DNA from: Halorubrum kocurii JCM 14978
GTDB lineage: Archaea > Halobacteriota > Halobacteria > Halobacteriales > Haloferacaceae
NCBI RefSeq assembly: GCF_000337355.1
Contig: NZ_AOJH01000080.1
Span: 1 to 34,781 of the forward strand
Length of the DNA: 34,781 bases
Direction of reading: 5' to 3'
Shown here piece after piece: positions 31,777-34,781 of this stretch. The notes below the pieces were generated by a model that was not told the DNA's origin, did not search any database, and saw only the letters and a program-made list of their open reading frames with translations. The position numbers and the translations under genes were made by a program. The number at the start of each line of letters is the position of its first letter. Position 1 is the stretch's first letter.

Positions 31777-32364
31777 TCACCGCTCGGCGTCTCGGGTCCG
31801 GTCGGTCGGGCCCTCTATCGCAGCCTGCACCGCGGCCTGCACTGCGACCCAGTGGGTAACGGTCCCGTCGTCGCCGCTCAGCGGTCGGAGCGAGACGCGG
31901 TTCAGAAACGGCGTCCCGTCCCGCCGGTGGTTCCACACGTCCACGGTGACGGGCTCCCATATCGACACCGCTTCGCGTAGCTTCGCGACGGCCGCGGGGT
32001 CCGTGTGGGGGCCCTGCAGCAGCCGCGGGTTGCGACCGCGGAGCTCGTCGAGCGAGTAGCCGGTGCGGTCGCGGAACGTGCGGTTCACGTACAGGATCGG
32101 CGTGTCGCGGTACGCCGGCCCGCACAGCGTGACGCCGACCGGCGCGGTGTCGAAGAGCCGAACCCGGTCGATCAGCCGGCGGTCGCGCTCGGTGAGCGCC
32201 GAGAGGTCGGCCCGACCCCCGCGGTCGGGATCGGCGACCGCCCCCGCGTCCGTCCGTGGCCGGTCCGACGTGACGCCGTGGCGCGAGACGAACTCGGCGA
32301 ACCGCGTACGGACGGCGTCGCCGTCGCACGCGAGGAGGTCGAGCGCGTCTTCTCTGATCCCCAT
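31777..32364 (-). CDS. LOV-like PAS domain protein lacking the photoactive cysteine
   Basis: A 195-residue soluble protein. Residues 1-65 are a helical cap and acidic linker (MGIREDALDLLACDG). From about 68 a PAS domain of LOV type follows: ILYVNRTFRDRTGYSLDELR, then GRNPRLLQGPHTDP and WNHRRDGTPFLNRVSL, ending HWVAVQ. In photosensing LOV domains the third segment reads GRNCRFLQG, whose Cys bonds to flavin in light; here it is Pro113. The flavin-contacting Asn145, Asn155 and Gln176 are kept. No kinase, HTH or other output domain follows. It may be a flavin redox sensor or a partner-binding PAS. Promoter weak; CACTTGCC on the minus strand near 32393 is a candidate. Confidence 0.82.
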   Translation of the reverse strand: MGIREDALDLLACDGDAVRTRFAEFVSRHGVTSDRPRTDAGAVADPDRGGRADLSALTERDRRLIDRVRLFDTAPVGVTLCGPAYRDTPILYVNRTFRDRTGYSLDELRGRNPRLLQGPHTDPAAVAKLREAVSIWEPVTVDVWNHRRDGTPFLNRVSLRPLSGDDGTVTHWVAVQAAVQAAIEGPTDRTRDAER

Positions 32365-32412
32365 CTGACGACGGATCGCAGGGCTCGACGAGGCAAGTGG
32401 CTGTCGCCGTGC

Positions 32413-33303
32413 TCAGAACCCGTGCCGTTCGCGGTGTTTCGCCACGAAATCCGGATGCGGCCTGATCGAACTCCCCTCGGGGAAGACCAGCGAGTCCCCC
32501 TCCAACTGCTTGAACTCGTAGTACCCCTCCCGCTCGGGGGCGTCCTTGACGACGATCTCGTAGTCGTCGGTAAAAGCGATCCAGCCCGCGTCGAACGCCC
32601 AGTGATGCAGGCGACAGAGCGTCACGCCGTTCCGCACCTCGTCGACCCCGCGTTCGGCCTTCGGATACACGTGGGCCGCCTCCACTTCGGGCCGGCCGTC
32701 GGGTGTCTCGCGGCGACGGCCGCAGACGACGCAGGTGCGATCGTACGCCGCTCGAACGTCCTCGACGAACTCCGGGTCGCGCTCGCGCCGACGGCTCTCG
32801 ACGAATCGGTCCTCCTCGACGGTCAGCTTCGGGGGATCCGCGGCCGCGTTCGCGTCTGCGCCCGCGTCGCCGGACGGTTCGCGGTCCGGCTCGGCGCTCC
32901 GGTGCTCCATCGCGAACACGATCACCTCTCGGCCGTCTCGCTCCTCGAACTCGTGGTCGACGACGCTCACCAGGCCGTGGTACTCCCACTCTTTTGCGTC
33001 CGTCGGTTTATAAAAGAAATGGACGGGAATCCCTCCGTCGACGGCGTCGATAAGCGTCGAGTTCCCCGGCGACGTCTCGCTCTGATCGCCGTCTAACCCC
33101 TCCCCGACGTACTCGAACCGACCGCGGGTCACGTCGTCGTCGTACGGGCCGTCTTCCGTCGCGAACAACAGCACGTACCGTCGGTCTCGCGCGTCCCTCC
33201 GCGGGTTGATTCCGGAGATCTGATACCCGAACCCCGTGTCGAACGCCTCCTCGATCTCGGCTTTCGCGAGGCGATCGCCGACCGCGACCGGTGCCGTCTC
33301 CAT
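32413..33303 (-). CDS. SRA/YDG-like domain plus HNH endonuclease (predicted modified-DNA restriction enzyme)
   Basis: A 296-residue protein with two domains. Residues about 20-135 resemble an SRA (YDG-type) modified-base binding domain: GYQISGINPRRD, VLLFATEDGPYDDDVTRGRF, EYVGEGLDGDQ, GNSTLIDA and GIPVHFFYK follow the family pattern G-P-Y-x-D, Y-x-G-E-G, G-x-Q, G-N-x-x-L. After an acidic linker (about 136-160), residues 185-240 form an HNH nuclease: Cys191/Cys194 and Cys230/His233 for zinc, with EAAHVYP (His211), VRNGVTLC (Asn225) and LHHWAFD (His234). Such fusions cut DNA carrying modified bases (type IV restriction, McrA-like). Methyltransferase genes are absent, as expected for type IV. 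Strong TATA box at 33328-33337; tRNA-Ala lies 258 bases upstream. Confidence 0.82.
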   Translation of the reverse strand: METAPVAVGDRLAKAEIEEAFDTGFGYQISGINPRRDARDRRYVLLFATEDGPYDDDVTRGRFEYVGEGLDGDQSETSPGNSTLIDAVDGGIPVHFFYKPTDAKEWEYHGLVSVVDHEFEERDGREVIVFAMEHRSAEPDREPSGDAGADANAAADPPKLTVEEDRFVESRRRERDPEFVEDVRAAYDRTCVVCGRRRETPDGRPEVEAAHVYPKAERGVDEVRNGVTLCRLHHWAFDAGWIAFTDDYEIVVKDAPEREGYYEFKQLEGDSLVFPEGSSIRPHPDFVAKHRERHGF

Positions 33304-33327
33304 GCGTCCCGCTCGTCGTCGAACCCG

Positions 33328-33337
33328 TATATAAATG
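33328..33337 (-). promoter_or_regulatory. TATA box of the SRA-like/HNH gene
   Basis: The minus strand reads ATTTATATAC, 25-34 bases before the ATG at 33303. It is the most A+T-rich promoter box in this end of the window. Confidence 0.7.
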
Positions 33338-33414
33338 GTTGACTTCGAGATAGGTGTCGGAACGTACCTCCCGAGGCGGGTCAGGTACCCGGACCGGTCT
33401 TCAAAGCGTAAGGA

Positions 33415-33574
33415 CGAACGAAGTGAGTCGAGTGGACTCGCGGGGGTCCCGTGAGCAGCGAGGGACCTTCGGTTCCTTGTGCAGTCGGCGCGGAGCGGCG
33501 GCGACGCTAGCGAACGGGACCAATTGAGGGAACGACTGAACGAACGAAGTGAGTGAAGAAGTGGACTCGCGGGG
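33415..33574. repeat. Direct repeat including the 3' end of tRNA-Ala
   Basis: CGAACGAAGTGAGT occurs at 33415-33428 and 33541-33554. AGTGGACTCGCGGGG occurs at 33431-33445 and 33560-33574, the latter including the last 13 bases of tRNA-Ala. The two copies are about 126-129 bases apart. Between them is a hairpin-forming GGTCCC (33445-33450) / GGGACC (33462-33467). No gene is seen in the 258-base spacer. The layout resembles a remnant of integration at a tRNA 3' end. Confidence 0.7.
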
Positions 33575-33633
33575 ATTTGAACCCCGGGCCTTCCCCGTGC
33601 CAGGGGGATGATCTACCACTGATCTACGAGCCC
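33562..33633 (-). tRNA. tRNA-Ala (anticodon GGC)
   Basis: A complete 72-base cloverleaf on the minus strand. The acceptor stem GGGCTCG pairs with CGAGTCC and includes the G3-U70 wobble that marks alanine tRNAs; the discriminator base is A. The D arm is GATC-loop-GATC, and the anticodon stem TCCCC/GGGGA encloses CTGGCAC, so the anticodon is GGC. The T arm is CGGGG-TTCAAAT-CCCCG. CCA is not encoded. It reads GCC and GCU alanine codons, the first of which is common in this G+C-rich DNA. Confidence 0.96.
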
Positions 33634-33661
33634 TCGTACGCATCCATTCGTTCCCCGCTGG

Positions 33662-33670
33662 ATATATTAA
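33662..33670 (-). promoter_or_regulatory. TATA box of tRNA-Ala
   Basis: The minus strand reads TTAATATAT about 29-37 bases before the mature tRNA 5' end, in a strikingly A+T-rich patch. A short 5' trailer to be removed by RNase P is implied. Confidence 0.65.
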
Positions 33671-33715
33671 GGCCTTCGACTCGCCGACACCGGCGACACC
33701 GGTTCCCACGCGCGC

Positions 33716-34255
33716 TCAGATCCGCGCGGAATCGACGTACACCTCGAGGTCGACGTCGCGCGTCGAGTCCTCCAAGTCGCGCACCGCGCGCTCGACGACG
33801 CGTTCGGCCTCGCCTCTGATCAGGGGGATCGCCTTCTTCAACACCCAGTCGAAGGAGACGAGCCTCGGGAGGTCGAGCGCGGCGGAGCTGGCCGAGCCGG
33901 GGTCGAACTCCACTTCGAGCGCCACCTCGCACGGCCGGTCCGCCGCGTCGTCGGAACCGCCGTCCGACTCCCCCGGCGTCACCCGCCAACACCCGCCGGC
34001 GTCGATGTCTTTCGTAATCTCCCAGTCGATCCGCTCGGGCGGTTCGACGCCGGTCACGAGCGAGTGGGCCGTGTACGTGATCTTCCACCACGCGAACGTC
34101 AGCGCGTAGCGAGTGCCCGGCCCGCCGTCCCCCTCCAGCGTGCGCACCCCCCTGAGGTACTCCGAGTAGTTGGCGTACCGCGGGAAGTCGAGCAGGAACG
34201 CGTACACGTCCTCGGGGTCGGCGTACACCTCCGTGCTCACGACGAGTTCGTCCAC
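33716..34255 (-). CDS. SRPBCC (START/coenzyme-Q-binding-like) family protein
   Basis: A 179-residue protein started by GTG at 34253-34255 (MDELVVSTEVYADPEDVYAF). The N-terminus with VYADPEDVYAFLLDFPRYANYSEYL is typical of the helix-grip SRPBCC fold, followed by strands RYALTFAWWKITYTAHSLV and RIDWEITKDIDAGGCWRV, and a long C-terminal helix (LIRGEAERVVERAVRDLED). Members bind hydrophobic ligands such as quinones, lipids or polyketides. The ligand is unknown. An acidic insert (about 94-108, PGESDGGSDDAAD) interrupts the sheet. The minus-strand GTTTAATAAG at 34276-34285 is a good TATA box at about -25, supporting the GTG. Confidence 0.82.
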   Translation of the reverse strand: MDELVVSTEVYADPEDVYAFLLDFPRYANYSEYLRGVRTLEGDGGPGTRYALTFAWWKITYTAHSLVTGVEPPERIDWEITKDIDAGGCWRVTPGESDGGSDDAADRPCEVALEVEFDPGSASSAALDLPRLVSFDWVLKKAIPLIRGEAERVVERAVRDLEDSTRDVDLEVYVDSARI

Positions 34256-34275
34256 GTAGTGGAGTTCGGGCGACG

Positions 34276-34285
34276 CTTATTAAAC
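34276..34285 (-). promoter_or_regulatory. TATA box deciding the GTG start of the SRPBCC gene
   Basis: The minus strand reads GTTTAATAAG, 21-30 bases before the GTG at 34255. A longer open frame upstream would run through this box and is rejected. Confidence 0.65.
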
Positions 34286-34350
34286 GGTCCGGCGGACGGA
34301 CCACCGCTGCCGGACTGAGTCGGTCAGCGAGCCGACAGCGACCGAGCGCT

Positions 34351-34781
34351 TCAGTCGTCGCTCGACGCCTGCTCGGTCGCCTCGGAGGCGGAGCCCGGGA
34401 CGGCCGCGGCGGGCTCCGGCGGCTCGTCGCGCACGTCGGCGCCCTCCCCCTCGGCGATGACGTCGGCGTACGCGTCGGGGAAGACGCGCACGAAGTCGCC
34501 GATCGCGGCCGTCCAGTCGTCGAGCAGCTCGGTCGCCCGGTCGCTGTCGGTGTACGCGCGGTGGTTCTCGACGAGCCGGCGCAGCATGCGCTCGTCCGAC
34601 TCCTCTAAGCTCCTCGAGACCGATACCATCCCGCGGTTCACGCGGTCTGCGAGCCGGTCGTCGGGGTCGTACACGTAGGCGACGCCGCCGGACATCCCGG
34701 CCGCGAAGTTCCGCCCCGTGTCGCCGAGCACGGCGACGACGCCCCCGGTCATGTACTCGCAGCCGTGGTCGCCGACGCCCT
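34351..34781 (-). CDS. gltB: Glutamate synthase large subunit, C-terminal end (partial)
   Basis: The gene enters from the right edge of the window; only about 142 codons are visible on the minus strand, ending with TGA at 34351-34353. The visible part begins [13 protein letters not shown] and goes on [20 protein letters not shown] and [20 protein letters not shown], the C-terminal GXGXG beta-helix domain of the glutamate synthase alpha (large) subunit. The enzyme makes two glutamates from glutamine and 2-oxoglutarate. After the domain comes a helical stretch ([20 protein letters not shown]) and an acidic tail (about the last 30 residues, rich in Glu, Pro, Ala). The glutaminase and FMN domains are outside the window. 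Confidence 0.9.
   Translation of the reverse strand, partial: GVGDHGCEYMTGGVVAVLGDTGRNFAAGMSGGVAYVYDPDDRLADRVNRGMVSVSRSLEESDERMLRRLVENHRAYTDSDRATELLDDWTAAIGDFVRVFPDAYADVIAEGEGADVRDEPPEPAAAVPGSASEATEQASSDD

Overview
The window reads as chromosome of a halophilic archaeon, most like Halorubrum or a close relative (genus is an inference). Base composition is high in G+C. The predicted proteins are rich in Asp and Glu. Most genes have a T/A-rich TATA-like box about 25-30 bases before the start codon and no Shine-Dalgarno site, as expected for leaderless haloarchaeal transcripts. Gene content fits: a PurN-PurH fusion without an IMP cyclohydrolase domain, KorAB ferredoxin oxidoreductase, a Tat-type lipoprotein, a geranylgeranyl-reductase-type flavoprotein and several haloarchaeal families of unknown role.

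Layout. 1-5540: the end of a zinc alcohol dehydrogenase, a lipoprotein, two small membrane proteins, a lone 2-oxoacid dehydrogenase E1 alpha subunit and an FAD amine-oxidase-type enzyme. 5540-6049: a non-coding dispersed repeat (copy A). 6050-13237: a threonine-synthase-like protein without the PLP lysine, a GNAT acetyltransferase, a membrane acyltransferase, pyrimidine nucleoside salvage (cdd, udp), type II NADH dehydrogenase and an MFS transporter. 13319-18181: an Rrf2-like regulator, arginase, a zinc-finger protein, a PHP-family protein, a DUF457-type membrane protein and an aminotransferase. 18182-18554: the same repeat in opposite orientation (copy B). 18555-24833: a flavin reductase, korAB, a geranylgeranyl reductase family protein and an acyl-CoA dehydrogenase. 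24897-28130: divergent purH and purB. 28155-34781: an atypical SDR, a zinc ribbon protein, a sensor-domain membrane protein, a tandem pair of DUF457-like membrane proteins, a LOV-like PAS protein, an SRA-like/HNH nuclease, tRNA-Ala(GGC), an SRPBCC protein and the end of glutamate synthase.

Metabolic themes: cytidine deaminase and uridine phosphorylase turn cytidine into uracil and ribose 1-phosphate. PurNH and PurB cover both formyl transfers and the lyase steps of purine synthesis. KorAB oxidises 2-oxoglutarate with ferredoxin. Arginase and glutamate synthase link to nitrogen metabolism.

The least explained items are the dispersed repeat with TATA-bearing tandem units and possible RNA hairpins, several proteins that keep a family fold but lose the key catalytic residue (threonine synthase-like Lys to Leu, LOV Cys to Pro, SDR Tyr/Lys lost, DUF457 His lost), and a probable modification-dependent nuclease beside a tRNA whose 3' end is partly duplicated.
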